DNA of 64,000 bases, from the IMG/VR virus record IMGVR_UViG_3300028073_000008, positions 62,001 through 126,000 of that record. One strand, written 5' to 3'. The notes beneath the pieces are model-generated. The model searched no databases and had not been told where the DNA came from. It was given only the letters and a program-made list of their open reading frames with translations. The position numbers and the translations under genes were made by a program. Source of the DNA: a virus. Positions 44,046 to 52,889 of the stretch are shown piece after piece. Positions within the stretch are counted from its first letter, which is position 1. Each line of letters opens with the position of its first letter.

Positions 44046-47000
44046 ACTGCTGAACCAGCTATGGTGCCGTTGGCATTAAACACGGTAACCATAGCTGTAC
44101 CACTAGTGGCTGCTAGAGTTATTGTACTAGCACTGACTTGACCTACAGCATTGGCTCCTACAAAACTTCCTGCCATCGCTACGTTGGCAAAACCAGAAGC
44201 AGTAGTGCTAGCTGTAATCGTGATAGCCTTAGTAGCTGCGTTAGTATTTCTTAGATAGATCCTGACTTCTCTACCGGCTGTAAGATTACTGATATTGATA
44301 GTTCTTGCTGTACCAGATGCGCTCTGGACATAAGCATAGAAAGTCGTTGTCGAAGCATCAACCGTAGCATCGGCATCAGAAGTCGAACTAGAATTGCCAT
44401 AAGTTGGTGAAACTAATGTTGGGTTTGATCCCAATACAACGTTGCCGGTACCTGTTGTTGACAACACACTGAGGGTGCCATCACCACCTGAAGTAGTTAC
44501 GATACCATTCGAAGTCAAACTACCAAGTTTCTTGTTAGTTAGACTTTCTGATCCTGCTAGTGTGGCCAATGTACCCGTAGTTGGCAGTGTTACACTTGTA
44601 GATGCTGTAGTCGTTAAGGTAAGAGCAAAATTACCAGATGTAGTTAGATTATTGGCAATATCGATATTGCCAGCTAGTTTAACTGTTCGAGCAGCATTTA
44701 CGACATCTAGTGTCAATGTCCTACCTGCGGTTAACGCTGTCGAACTAGTCGCAGCTATCGTTAGATCAAAAGCAGCACTAGTATCGCGTAAGGCAAACGT
44801 TCCTACATTCGTGATGCTAGTTGAAGTGCCGCTGATAGTAGGACTGGTTCCGAGAACAACACTACCGCTACCTGTGGTTGCTGTTACACTTAATGTACCA
44901 TCTCCGCCAGATGTAGTCACAATACCGTTTGAAGTTAGGCTTCCTAGTTTCTTGTTTGTAAGACTTTCAGATCCTGCTAGTGTGGCTAGGGTGCCAGTTG
45001 TAGGCAATGTGACGTTTGTAGTGTTTGTTGTTGTCAGTGTAAGAGCAAAGTTTCCACTAGTTGTAAGAGCGTTAGCAGTTGTTAGGTTTCCGCCTAAATC
45101 AATATTGCCGTTTAATTTAACTGTGCGGTCGGCATTAATAACGTCAACTGTTAGAGAACGTCCTGCCGTTAACGCTGTAGAACTTGTAGGAATAACTGAT
45201 AAGTCAAACGCAGCACTTGTATCTTTTACTTTTAGTGTAGTGAAACGACCTGCTGCCGCGGTCGTTACACCAATGCTCATATTATTGATTGTACCAGCTG
45301 TGGCAGGATTTACTGTCACAGTACCTGTGCCTGTGGGACTAAATGTCACATTTAAATTTGCTGGACTTGCTGTCAATGCGTTATTAACAGTTGTTGTACC
45401 TGTAGCAGCACCGATGCTTACTGTAGTGGCTGCTCCAAAGGCATTAACTGTTGTCGCTGTGGTATTCAACAGATTAAACGAAGTTTGGTCTGTGGTTATA
45501 TCACCACCTTTGACCTGTAGATCAAGGTCTACTACAAGATTGTTATTGATATTTGTCGTACCACTAGAATTTCCAATCTCTATAGTCGTTCCAACTGTAG
45601 CAAGATTAACTGTTGACGCTGCGCCAAAGGCATTGATCGTAGTAGCATCAGTGTTCAACAAATTGAATGTAAGTGCGTTAGTGGTTAGATCGCCACCTTT
45701 GATCTGTAGATCTTGGTTGATCACTACATCACTTCTAAATGTAGTTGTACCGCCAGCTGTTGAGAACGTCAATGTAGTGGCTGCGCCAAATGCCTGGACT
45801 GTTGTTGCTGTGCCATCGATTAAATTAAACGAAGTTTGGTTAGTGGTTATATCGCCACCTTTAACCTGTAGATCACCATTTATAACAACGTTGTCATTTT
45901 TGATCGTTAATGTTCCTGCTCCTCCCGACGCACCAATGTCAATCGTAGTAGCTGCGCCAAACAGGTTTCCAGTCACTGCATTAGTATTAAACACAGACAC
46001 TGTGCCTGTCGATGTTGTCGTGATAGATGGCGATGAACCATTTAGATTCAATGATGTAGCATTCGTTCCGGTAATTGTAGGATTGCCAATAGTCAGCGTT
46101 CCGCTGTTGGCTCCTATGTTAACTGCCGTAGCCGCTCCAAATAGATTACCGGTAAGAGCATTAGTATTGAATACTGAAGCAGTACCTGTGCTAGTAGTAC
46201 TGACACTAGGATTTGCTCCGTTCATATTGAACGTGCTCAGGTTAGGAGTGGTCAGTGTAGGATTGTTGATATTGAAAGTGCCTGTTGCTGCTCCCATCGT
46301 TATGGTAGTAGCAGAACCACCTATATTCAATGTAGTAGCTGTAGTATTGATCAGATTAAACGAAGTCTGATCGGTCTTTAATGTAGTAGCTCTTAGCTCT
46401 AAAGCACCTGTTCCGTTTAGATCTATAACTATATCATCATTGGAATTAGTACCTATGATGTTATTTTCAAAAATCCTTAGACCATTAGTGTCAACACGAC
46501 TGTTAAGATAGATAGTGCCGCCACTGCTGCCCAATGTCAGTGTCTGATTGTCAGTGTCGGTGGTCAACATGGTAACACCAGTTACAGGCGCAGGATTGAA
46601 TGAAACTCTTATCCTATAACTAACATTGCCAGTATTGCCAGTCCAATCAATGATTATCCTATAATTTACTGCTCCATTATAAACTTCTGAATATATGTTA
46701 CTGATTTGATAACTTTGTAAAGCCACCACACCGCTGGCGCTGTCTAGATTTGACCAAATCAATGTGCTAGGATCTTGCCTTTGTAGTACGACAGATCCTG
46801 ATACTATACTATCTAATACTTTATAAACAGCGGTATAATCTAGCATACCGTCACCGGCTGCTGTGAAGTTGATAGTAACAGTCCTAGCAGCCGACGAGCT
46901 TTGTGTTTCATCGGGACTGAGCAATAGTGGATTGCCAATGGTACCAGTACCTGTAACGTTGTCACCAGCACTGATTGTGATACCAGATAGCCCGCCGTCG

Positions 47001-47731
47001 CTGCTTTCGATATCAGCGACTACTAAATTTTTTACATAAATGGTATTGCTGGTTATGTTGCCTCTAGTAGTCACAGACTGTAGATTGTCAGTTTCTGTAA
47101 CACCGAAACTTTCGAATTTTAATTCTTGTGGGCCGCCGCGTGTGATAGAAATACCACGCACAGGAGTTATAGTGATGCTTTGATTAGCACCTGCTGTGCT
47201 GCTAAGGTTGATATCTGTAGTTGCTAAAGGAACAGTCATGCTGTATTCAGCAGAGTTAATGTTCACAGATCCTGTATCTTGATCGATACCGTTGACAAAC
47301 ATACCAGCACCTAAAGTTATGTTTAGGCTGTCTCTGACACTTTTGGCTTCCAGGGTAGATCCAACAACAGGCAGTGTAGGATGGAAAAATCTCACAGTCC
47401 TAAAGGTGTCTATATAGGCTGTATCATAAGGAAAAGTATAATCAGCTACTAGCAAATGATTCGACCCAGATCCAACTGACAGCAGATCTATAGGAACGAT
47501 TTCCCTAGCATTTTGCTCAGTGGTTGCCAGTTTAAATGTGTTGGCTGTGAGATAGATAATGTAATACTTGTGTCCGTCTACTAATCCGCCTATACTGGTT
47601 CCGCCACCGTTATAATATATAACACCTTGATAATTATTGAATCCGTGGCTGTTCTTTGTAATTACGTCTGTACCAATGTTAACCGCTGTAGCAGGGTTAA
47701 ACGTTATCGGGCTAGTTGAAATCGCTGGCAT
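44042..47731 (-). CDS. Large repetitive tail-fibre-like protein
   Basis: 1229 aa, minus strand, Thr/Gly/Asn/Ser-rich, almost no Cys. From about residue 430 to 790 a repeat of the type QTSFNLxNTTATTxNxFGAATTxxxG recurs six to eight times, and from about 860 on two copies of SLTNKKLGSLTSNGIVTTSGGDGT with similar flanks. Such repeats form trimeric beta-helical shafts. The N-terminal part (FKLATTEQNAREIV) may attach to the virion. A late box AATAAATA (47759-47752) and AAAGGA precede the ATG. Likely a tail fibre or other virion surface protein; no chaperone seen. Confidence 0.82.
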   Translation of the reverse strand: MPAISTSPITFNPATAVNIGTDVITKNSHGFNNYQGVIYYNGGGTSIGGLVDGHKYYIIYLTANTFKLATTEQNAREIVPIDLLSVGSGSNHLLVADYTFPYDTAYIDTFRTVRFFHPTLPVVGSTLEAKSVRDSLNITLGAGMFVNGIDQDTGSVNINSAEYSMTVPLATTDINLSSTAGANQSITITPVRGISITRGGPQELKFESFGVTETDNLQSVTTRGNITSNTIYVKNLVVADIESSDGGLSGITISAGDNVTGTGTIGNPLLLSPDETQSSSAARTVTINFTAAGDGMLDYTAVYKVLDSIVSGSVVLQRQDPSTLIWSNLDSASGVVALQSYQISNIYSEVYNGAVNYRIIIDWTGNTGNVSYRIRVSFNPAPVTGVTMLTTDTDNQTLTLGSSGGTIYLNSRVDTNGLRIFENNIIGTNSNDDIVIDLNGTGALELRATTLKTDQTSFNLINTTATTLNIGGSATTITMGAATGTFNINNPTLTTPNLSTFNMNGANPSVSTTSTGTASVFNTNALTGNLFGAATAVNIGANSGTLTIGNPTITGTNATSLNLNGSSPSITTTSTGTVSVFNTNAVTGNLFGAATTIDIGASGGAGTLTIKNDNVVINGDLQVKGGDITTNQTSFNLIDGTATTVQAFGAATTLTFSTAGGTTTFRSDVVINQDLQIKGGDLTTNALTFNLLNTDATTINAFGAASTVNLATVGTTIEIGNSSGTTNINNNLVVDLDLQVKGGDITTDQTSFNLLNTTATTVNAFGAATTVSIGAATGTTTVNNALTASPANLNVTFSPTGTGTVTVNPATAGTINNMSIGVTTAAAGRFTTLKVKDTSAAFDLSVIPTSSTALTAGRSLTVDVINADRTVKLNGNIDLGGNLTTANALTTSGNFALTLTTTNTTNVTLPTTGTLATLAGSESLTNKKLGSLTSNGIVTTSGGDGTLSVTATTGSGSVVLGTSPTISGTSTSITNVGTFALRDTSAAFDLTIAATSSTALTAGRTLTLDVVNAARTVKLAGNIDIANNLTTSGNFALTLTTTASTSVTLPTTGTLATLAGSESLTNKKLGSLTSNGIVTTSGGDGTLSVLSTTGTGNVVLGSNPTLVSPTYGNSSSTSDADATVDASTTTFYAYVQSASGTARTINISNLTAGREVRIYLRNTNAATKAITITASTTASGFANVAMAGSFVGANAVGQVSASTITLAATSGTAMVTVFNANGTIAGSAV
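45350..46370 (-). repeat. Internal repeats of the 1229-aa fibre gene
   Basis: Tandem DNA-level repeats of roughly 130-200 bases coding for the QTSFNL...TATT...GAAT unit, on the minus strand. A second pair of near-identical repeats of about 300 bases lies at 44440-45060. Such repeats allow length change by recombination. Confidence 0.7.
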
Positions 47732-47751
47732 TATCCTGTCCTTTTACCAAG

Positions 47752-47780
47752 TATTTATTGTTTTTGACAAAGGATAAATA
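47752..47780. promoter_or_regulatory. Divergent late promoter boxes
   Basis: Minus strand AATAAATA (47759-47752) serves the 1229-aa fibre gene; plus strand GATAAATA (47773-47780) lies 8 bases before the ATG at 47789. Confidence 0.5.
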
Positions 47781-47788
47781 TTCGTACT

Positions 47789-49231
47789 ATGGAACAAACC
47801 AACATTGATCAAATACTCGGTGGCTTGGCTGATGAGCTAAAAGCCATTTCTGCTGCTAACAAAGTCACTGCGCCCGGAGAAATACTAGCTGTTATTGAAC
47901 AGAATCTAGCTAGTCTTTTCAGGAATGTACCCTACGGTTCATTGAGCGGAGACCACATAGAAGGCGGAAAAATCAAAAATTTCAGCAGCTCTGGTATAAG
48001 AGATTCTGCTACAAAAACTGTTCTGACTATCGACGACACAGGAATCAAAACTAGAAATGCCAGCATCGACAACGTTGATTCCAATCTAAATGTATCTAAA
48101 ACATTGACTGCCAACGAGCTAGTAGTAGTCAACGATCTCACAGTATCAGGCATTTTAAGAGCCAATTTAGAAGTAGACTACAAAAAAATACTCAATCAGA
48201 TTCCGCAAAGAGCCTTTACAGGCGATATGATCGCAGGCGGTACTATAAGAAACTTTGCTAGTACCGGTATACGAGATGTAGCTACTAGTCCAAAGATCGT
48301 AGTCCAAGATGATGCTGTAGCGATAGAAGCACTCAAGACTCCTTTAATCAAAGGCGATGTCGCTGTAGAAAACTCACTCACAGTCAAAGATGCCAGGATT
48401 ACTGGCACACTTACTGCTGAAGTAATTACTGTAAAAGAATTAAGAACTGATATCAGGATTGAAAGATCTACACCATTAGAATTCGTAGAGACAGCAGACA
48501 GTCCTATCATAGGAAAAGGGCTAGTTTGGAAAAGCGGTAAGAGTCCTAAACAACTGATATTAAAAGATCAAGAAACTATTTGGTCTTCACAAAATATAGA
48601 TCTAGCACAAGAACGTTCTTACATGATAGACAGTGTGTCTGTGCTGAGTGTAAAAGAACTTGGGCCCACAGTTTCCAAGAGCAGACTCAAAGAAGTCGGC
48701 AATCTTAATAAACTAACAGTGTTGGGAGATGTAAACTTCAATGATGTATTCGTTTACAATTCTGTCAGCGATAGGATTGGTATAGGCATAGAACAAGGAC
48801 ACAGCAAGCTATCTGTATTCGAGCATAATGTAGAAATCATGGTAGGCACTAAAGATCAAAGCAAGGCTGTGATCGGAACTTTTGCCAGCAATGAATTACA
48901 TCTAGTCACAGATGATACTTCAAGGATCGTGATTGACGGCTCTGGTAATACCACAGTGGGCGATGCCAATAATCCAAAACAGGTCAAGATATTTGGCAAG
49001 GTTAGTATAGGTATCAAGAATCCAGATCCTTCAGTTTCACTACATGTCGACGGACCTATCAGGATCGCAGATCGACTACAGTCATATGGTTCAGCAGCAC
49101 CTATCTATGGTACTTACAAGAAAGGTGATATTGTTTGGAATTCAGAACCTGCTATCAATCAACCCATAGGTTGGGTATGTGTAGCAGACGGTAGCCCTGG
49201 TATCTGGGCCAAGTTTGGTATGATCGGATAA
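47789..49231 (+). CDS. Phage structural (fibre or baseplate-associated) protein
   Basis: 480 aa. Two similar segments near residues 45-75 and 140-170 (RNVPYGSLSGDHIEGGKIKNF and PQRAFTGDMIAGGTIRNF), then a V-x-x-x-x-L-T-V repeat region (NSLTVKDARITGTLTAEVIT), ending with GWVCVADGSPGIWAKFG, a tip motif seen in phage fibre and spike proteins. Composition and repeats point to a trimeric fibre-like protein. Late box upstream. Followed closely by 49234. Confidence 0.78.
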   Translation: MEQTNIDQILGGLADELKAISAANKVTAPGEILAVIEQNLASLFRNVPYGSLSGDHIEGGKIKNFSSSGIRDSATKTVLTIDDTGIKTRNASIDNVDSNLNVSKTLTANELVVVNDLTVSGILRANLEVDYKKILNQIPQRAFTGDMIAGGTIRNFASTGIRDVATSPKIVVQDDAVAIEALKTPLIKGDVAVENSLTVKDARITGTLTAEVITVKELRTDIRIERSTPLEFVETADSPIIGKGLVWKSGKSPKQLILKDQETIWSSQNIDLAQERSYMIDSVSVLSVKELGPTVSKSRLKEVGNLNKLTVLGDVNFNDVFVYNSVSDRIGIGIEQGHSKLSVFEHNVEIMVGTKDQSKAVIGTFASNELHLVTDDTSRIVIDGSGNTTVGDANNPKQVKIFGKVSIGIKNPDPSVSLHVDGPIRIADRLQSYGSAAPIYGTYKKGDIVWNSEPAINQPIGWVCVADGSPGIWAKFGMIG

Positions 49232-49233
49232 AG

Positions 49234-49824
49234 ATGCCAGTCCTAGCGATAGGAAACGGTGAAAGCCGAACAAACATAGATCTAACACCGTATACTAAAA
49301 AATATCTCACAGTAGGTTGTAATGCTCTGATCAGAGACTACGATGTCGATCATCTGGTCTGTGTAGATCGAAGAATGGTCACGGAAGCAGTAGCATTAAA
49401 CAAACAATGTCGCATCTATACTAGACCAGATTGGATCGATCAATTTCAATCATATCCCCAAGTAACTACGGTACCCAAATTGCCTTATAAAGGTGATCAA
49501 AGAGCAGACGAGCCATTCCAATGGGGTAGTGGACCTTATGCTATATTGCTAGCTGCCAATCTATGTACAGACACAGTATACATGATGTCTTTTGATCTAT
49601 ATGGAAAAGTAGACAAGGTCAACAACGTGTACAAAGGTACATCCAATTATGTCAAAGACGATTCTCATGCTATAGATCCTAGTTATTGGATACATCAAAC
49701 CAAAAAAGTATTCGAAAGTTTTCCAGAGTTAACATTTGTGATAGTCAACGATGATGATTGGCCTAATCCATTAGAATGGCGACTGCCCAATGTGGAACTA
49801 ATCAGTTTTAAAGATTTCTCTTGA
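49234..49824 (+). CDS. Conserved phage protein, DUF115/glycosyltransferase-like
   Basis: 196 aa. MPVLAIGNGESRTNIDL, VGCNALIRDYDVDHLVCVDRRMV and FQWGSGPYAILLAANL resemble proteins of T4-like cyanophages related to the DUF115 (6-hydroxymethylpterin/sugar nucleotide-like) Rossmann fold. May bind a nucleotide sugar; no catalytic proof. Starts 3 bases after the fibre gene and is probably co-transcribed with it. Confidence 0.65.
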   Translation: MPVLAIGNGESRTNIDLTPYTKKYLTVGCNALIRDYDVDHLVCVDRRMVTEAVALNKQCRIYTRPDWIDQFQSYPQVTTVPKLPYKGDQRADEPFQWGSGPYAILLAANLCTDTVYMMSFDLYGKVDKVNNVYKGTSNYVKDDSHAIDPSYWIHQTKKVFESFPELTFVIVNDDDWPNPLEWRLPNVELISFKDFS

Positions 49825-49830
49825 CCATGT

Positions 49831-49838
49831 TATAAATA
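49831..49838 (+). promoter_or_regulatory. T4-type late promoter box
   Basis: Perfect TATAAATA. The RNA would begin near 49844 and open with the hairpin GTAACAT-TATTAA-ATGTTAC (49842-49862), giving a leader of about 95 bases before the ATG at 49939. Confidence 0.6.
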
Positions 49839-49938
49839 TCCTGTAACATTATTAAATGTTACGAGGACTAAGACGCTCACCCCTCTTTAAATACTCTGCG
49901 TGTCATCAAACTTGCTCATTTGTTACAGGAGACTAGAG

Positions 49939-50478
49939 ATGGCAAAATATTACTCAACAAAAACTTACGGCAATGACAGAGGGCTGTCATGCTGTTTTAG
50001 ACAATGGCGTTCAACACATAGCCATTGTTCACTATTACACGGTTACTCTATCGGAATCAAACTGATTTTTGAAAGTGAAACCCTAGATGATCGCAATTGG
50101 GTCATGGACTTTGGAGGTCTAAAGGCATTCAAAGAATGGTCAGAATTTATGTTTGATCATACCTTGGTAGTCGCCCATGATGATCCTCATCTTGAAAAAT
50201 TTCAAACGCTAGCAGAATTGGGTTTGAATGATGTAGGAGGGATCTGCGATCTACGTGTAGTCGACGGAGTCGGTTGTGAAAAGTTTGCCGAATTGGCATA
50301 CAAAACAATGGACGATATCTTGAAAACGTTCCAAGCAGGTAAAGTTTGGCGTTACACTGATCATAGAAACAATTACCTAAAAGCGTTCGAACCTCGCTAT
50401 CCTGTAGGCAGCGGTGTGAGGATCAAGAGCGCAGAAGTATTCGAACACGCAGGTAATTCCGCGATCTACGAAGGTTAA
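49939..50478 (+). CDS. queD: QueD/6-pyruvoyl-tetrahydropterin-synthase-like protein
   Basis: 179 aa from ATG 49939 with AGGAG upstream. THSHCSLLHGYSIGIKLIFE has the zinc-site and Cys region of QueD-type enzymes, with HGY instead of the usual HGH; FDFGGLK-type MDFGGLKAFKEW, FDHTLVV and SAEVFEHAGNSAIYE complete the pattern. QueD makes 6-carboxytetrahydropterin, the second step to preQ0. T4-like phages often carry this HGY form. With the QueC-like gene at 5645 it hints at 7-deazaguanine in DNA or RNA, but FolE and QueE are not in the window. Confidence 0.85.
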   Translation: MAKYYSTKTYGNDRGLSCCFRQWRSTHSHCSLLHGYSIGIKLIFESETLDDRNWVMDFGGLKAFKEWSEFMFDHTLVVAHDDPHLEKFQTLAELGLNDVGGICDLRVVDGVGCEKFAELAYKTMDDILKTFQAGKVWRYTDHRNNYLKAFEPRYPVGSGVRIKSAEVFEHAGNSAIYEG

Positions 50479-50480
50479 TC

Positions 50481-51179
50481 ATGCTCAATGTGATCTGTTT
50501 AAAACACGGAACCAAGTACAGTTCCGATTATGTAAACAGATTGTATAACATGATCGAGAGGCATCTAACGGTGCCTCATCGTTTTGTCTGCTTCACAGAC
50601 GATCCTTCAAATCTAAACACAGCTATCGAAATACGTATGCTGCCAGACAATCACCTACAAGGTTGGTGGTGGAAACCATATGTATTCAAAAAAGATCATT
50701 TTCCAGAAGGAGATACTTGCTTCTTTATAGATCTAGATATGGTCATTGTACGAAACATCGATCATTTGATTTCCTATAGGTCAGGAGATTTTGTAGGACT
50801 GAGAGACCCTGGTCGTGTGTTTAGGAGAGATTATCAAAAATTAGGCAGCGCAGTCATGCGTTGGCCAGCAGGAAAATTTTCTAATATATGGGATGATTTT
50901 GTAGTCAAATTTGAAACTATCTGCGCTAGACTACACGGAGATCAAGATTGGATATATGATCTACACAAAAATAACATTTACTTCTATCCAGACGAATGGA
51001 TCAAAAGTTATAAATGGGAAGTACGAACTAGGGATGAAATTTTAGGCTTCGGTAAGAATTCAAAATTTAAATTCGTATCTAATCCCAAAGTTTTAAAAGA
51101 AACTGCTGTGTTGGCCTTCCACGGGTATCCTATGGTACACGAAGTTCAAGATCCTATTATCGTAGACAATTGGAGATAG
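50481..51179 (+). CDS. Glycosyltransferase-like protein
   Basis: 232 aa. FVCFTDDPSNL and CFFIDLDMVIVRNIDHL give the DxD metal/nucleotide-sugar motif of GT-A enzymes, and GWWWKPYVFKKDHFP is typical of small phage glycosyltransferases of this type. Acceptor may be DNA, a virion protein or host glycan. Overlaps the convergent gene by 34 bases. Confidence 0.8.
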   Translation: MLNVICLKHGTKYSSDYVNRLYNMIERHLTVPHRFVCFTDDPSNLNTAIEIRMLPDNHLQGWWWKPYVFKKDHFPEGDTCFFIDLDMVIVRNIDHLISYRSGDFVGLRDPGRVFRRDYQKLGSAVMRWPAGKFSNIWDDFVVKFETICARLHGDQDWIYDLHKNNIYFYPDEWIKSYKWEVRTRDEILGFGKNSKFKFVSNPKVLKETAVLAFHGYPMVHEVQDPIIVDNWR

Positions 51180-51979
51180 GGCGAAAGCAGGCTCTGAGGA
51201 ATGCCTTCTCTCATTTCATCTTCAGTCCATTCACACCAACAAATATCATTAGCCCATTGTTCTCTATCCAATCTTGGTAGATTTTCGATCAAAGAAATAT
51301 CAGTAGCAGAAACAGGTGCTGCCAAACTGCTTCTATCTACTATAGCCGGAACTCCTGCTATAACAGATTCGATACCAGGATTGCTATTATGGTTAATAAC
51401 ACAATAGGCATCCAGAAGTTCTTGTTGGAAAGGTTTAGAATCGTCAACTTCCACTCCACTAACCGCAAACTTAAATCTAGGATGTTGGCGCAACACTATA
51501 TTCCTGTCTGTATACTTTCGAACTTCTTCTATTATATTTTTGGTCCAGGTAATAGGATCAGGCTGACCTGCCCACTGTTGGCTGTGTGCGTGTTGAGAAC
51601 ATATGATTATCTTTCCGTCATTGTTCTTCCAAGGCTGTAGTTCTATTCCTAATTTCTTTCTACGTGTCGAATCTTTTGGACCTTGTACAAAATAGTGTCC
51701 TGCGTTTATGCCGTTGACTCCTATCTTCCAAGTGATATCTCTTTTCAGTCCGCCGATTTCCAAAACTACTACCGGCTTGTTTTGGGCTCTATATGAATCA
51801 AAAACAGCTTTGTTGAATCTCATACGACCATACCAAAGCACACTCCAGATAACGGCTACGTCACCGTCTCCGGAATTATAAACGACTTCGTGTCGAAATT
51901 TTTTCAAACCTCGAGCAAAGGATTCGAATATGGGCGGACTATTCATGGCCCCGAAATTGGTGTAGAGATCAAATTTCAT
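51146..51979 (-). CDS. Glycosyltransferase-like protein (GT-B/capsule type)
   Basis: 277 aa, minus strand. VVVLEIGG, YFVQGPKDSTRRKKLGIELQPW and RQHPRFK...NHNSNPGIESVIAGVPAIV resemble the C-terminal nucleotide-binding part of GT-B polysaccharide enzymes (G-x-E-x-x-x-x-G-x-P). Seen often in T4-like marine phages. Acceptor unknown. No clear promoter; divergent from 52025. Confidence 0.68.
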   Translation of the reverse strand: MKFDLYTNFGAMNSPPIFESFARGLKKFRHEVVYNSGDGDVAVIWSVLWYGRMRFNKAVFDSYRAQNKPVVVLEIGGLKRDITWKIGVNGINAGHYFVQGPKDSTRRKKLGIELQPWKNNDGKIIICSQHAHSQQWAGQPDPITWTKNIIEEVRKYTDRNIVLRQHPRFKFAVSGVEVDDSKPFQQELLDAYCVINHNSNPGIESVIAGVPAIVDRSSLAAPVSATDISLIENLPRLDREQWANDICWCEWTEDEMREGIPQSLLSPYLQLSTIIGS

Positions 51980-51989
51980 ACTGTATATA

Positions 51990-52018
51990 TTGACTTATAG
52001 CTCTGTTGATAGTATAAT
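51990..52018 (+). promoter_or_regulatory. Sigma70 promoter ending 6 bases before an ATG
   Basis: TTGACT (51990-51995), 17-base spacer, TATAAT (52013-52018). The ATG at 52025 is where RNA should start, so this message too may have no leader. Confidence 0.75.
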
Positions 52019-52024
52019 AAGACT

Positions 52025-52486
52025 ATGACTAAGACTATCTTCTATAAAAAAGTAGGACGCCGTTATGTTCCGGTTTCGGAATATGACAGCGAATATTTGG
52101 ATAGCTTTCCAAAAGGAAATCATTTGGTCAGTGTATATCCGGGAGGTTCTAGTCGAAGATTCAATATCAATCCAAACTACGCTGCTATGATCGCAGCAGG
52201 CCGAATTGCCGAAGATGCTATCAGTCGTGCTGTCTATCAAGCGACAGAAGTCCGACCAAAACGCAAAGCTATGACCCAGGCAGAAATAGATGCTTGGAAC
52301 AATCTTATCAAAGTATGGGGAGAAGAAGCTCGTGGCCTTGTTCACCCATCTGCTAGAGAAGTTGCTGAAGTCGGAGTCGCTGCTATGGTAGAAGAAGCTG
52401 AAAAACTTTTACAAAACGAAAGTGTTCGCAAGGCATATGAACATTTTATGCTAATGTGCGAACTTACCAAGGATAAAAATGACTAA
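52025..52486 (+). CDS. Conserved T4-like phage protein
   Basis: 153 aa. YVPVSEYDSEYLDSFPKGNHLVSVYPGGSSRRFNINP in the first third is a pattern known from hypothetical proteins of T4-like cyanophages; C-terminal helix NESVRKAYEHFMLMCELTK carries the AYExY motif also found at 37866 and 38835. Start ATG at the expected RNA start of a sigma70 promoter. Overlaps the next gene by 8 bases. Confidence 0.7.
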   Translation: MTKTIFYKKVGRRYVPVSEYDSEYLDSFPKGNHLVSVYPGGSSRRFNINPNYAAMIAAGRIAEDAISRAVYQATEVRPKRKAMTQAEIDAWNNLIKVWGEEARGLVHPSAREVAEVGVAAMVEEAEKLLQNESVRKAYEHFMLMCELTKDKND

Positions 52487-52889
52487 GATTGGTTTTACTT
52501 GCTCTACGTTTGATCTGTTCCACGCAGGTCATGTGATGATGCTAGAAGAAGCTAAAACAAAATGCGATTATCTAATTGTGGGATTACAGACCGATCCCAC
52601 ACTAGATCGGCCACACAAGAATAAACCTGTACAAGGTGTATTTGAAAGGTGGGTACAGCTTAATGGCTGTAAGCATGTGGATCAGATCGTTCCATATGCT
52701 ACAGAACAAGAGCTCTACGATATCTTGAATTCTTTTCCTATTGATGTTAGAATATTAGGAGAAGAATACATAGACAAAGATTTTACTGGCAGCGGTCTAC
52801 CGATGGAATATCATTTCAATAGACGCAGGCACAGTTTTTCCACAACCGAATTAAGACAGCGTGTAGTTGACGCAGAAAGCAACAAATGA
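52479..52889 (+). CDS. Cytidylyltransferase-like protein (TagD/RfaE type)
   Basis: 136 aa. FTCSTFDLFHAGHVMML is the HxGH motif region, and RHSFSTTELRQR the (I/F)-S-T-T-x-x-R motif near the end; length equals glycerol-3-phosphate cytidylyltransferase. It activates a phosphate-bearing small molecule with CTP or ATP. Neighbouring glycosyltransferases suggest use in glycan synthesis; inference. ATGA overlap with the UV endonuclease gene. Confidence 0.85.
   Translation: MTKIGFTCSTFDLFHAGHVMMLEEAKTKCDYLIVGLQTDPTLDRPHKNKPVQGVFERWVQLNGCKHVDQIVPYATEQELYDILNSFPIDVRILGEEYIDKDFTGSGLPMEYHFNRRRHSFSTTELRQRVVDAESNK

Noticed and set aside
44442-46370. 642-codon open frame on the plus strand
   Set aside because: It is the exact antisense of the repetitive fibre gene; its Pro/Val/Ala-rich repeats mirror the fibre's Thr/Gly repeats. 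The fibre frame is longer, has a promoter and ribosome site and fits known families.
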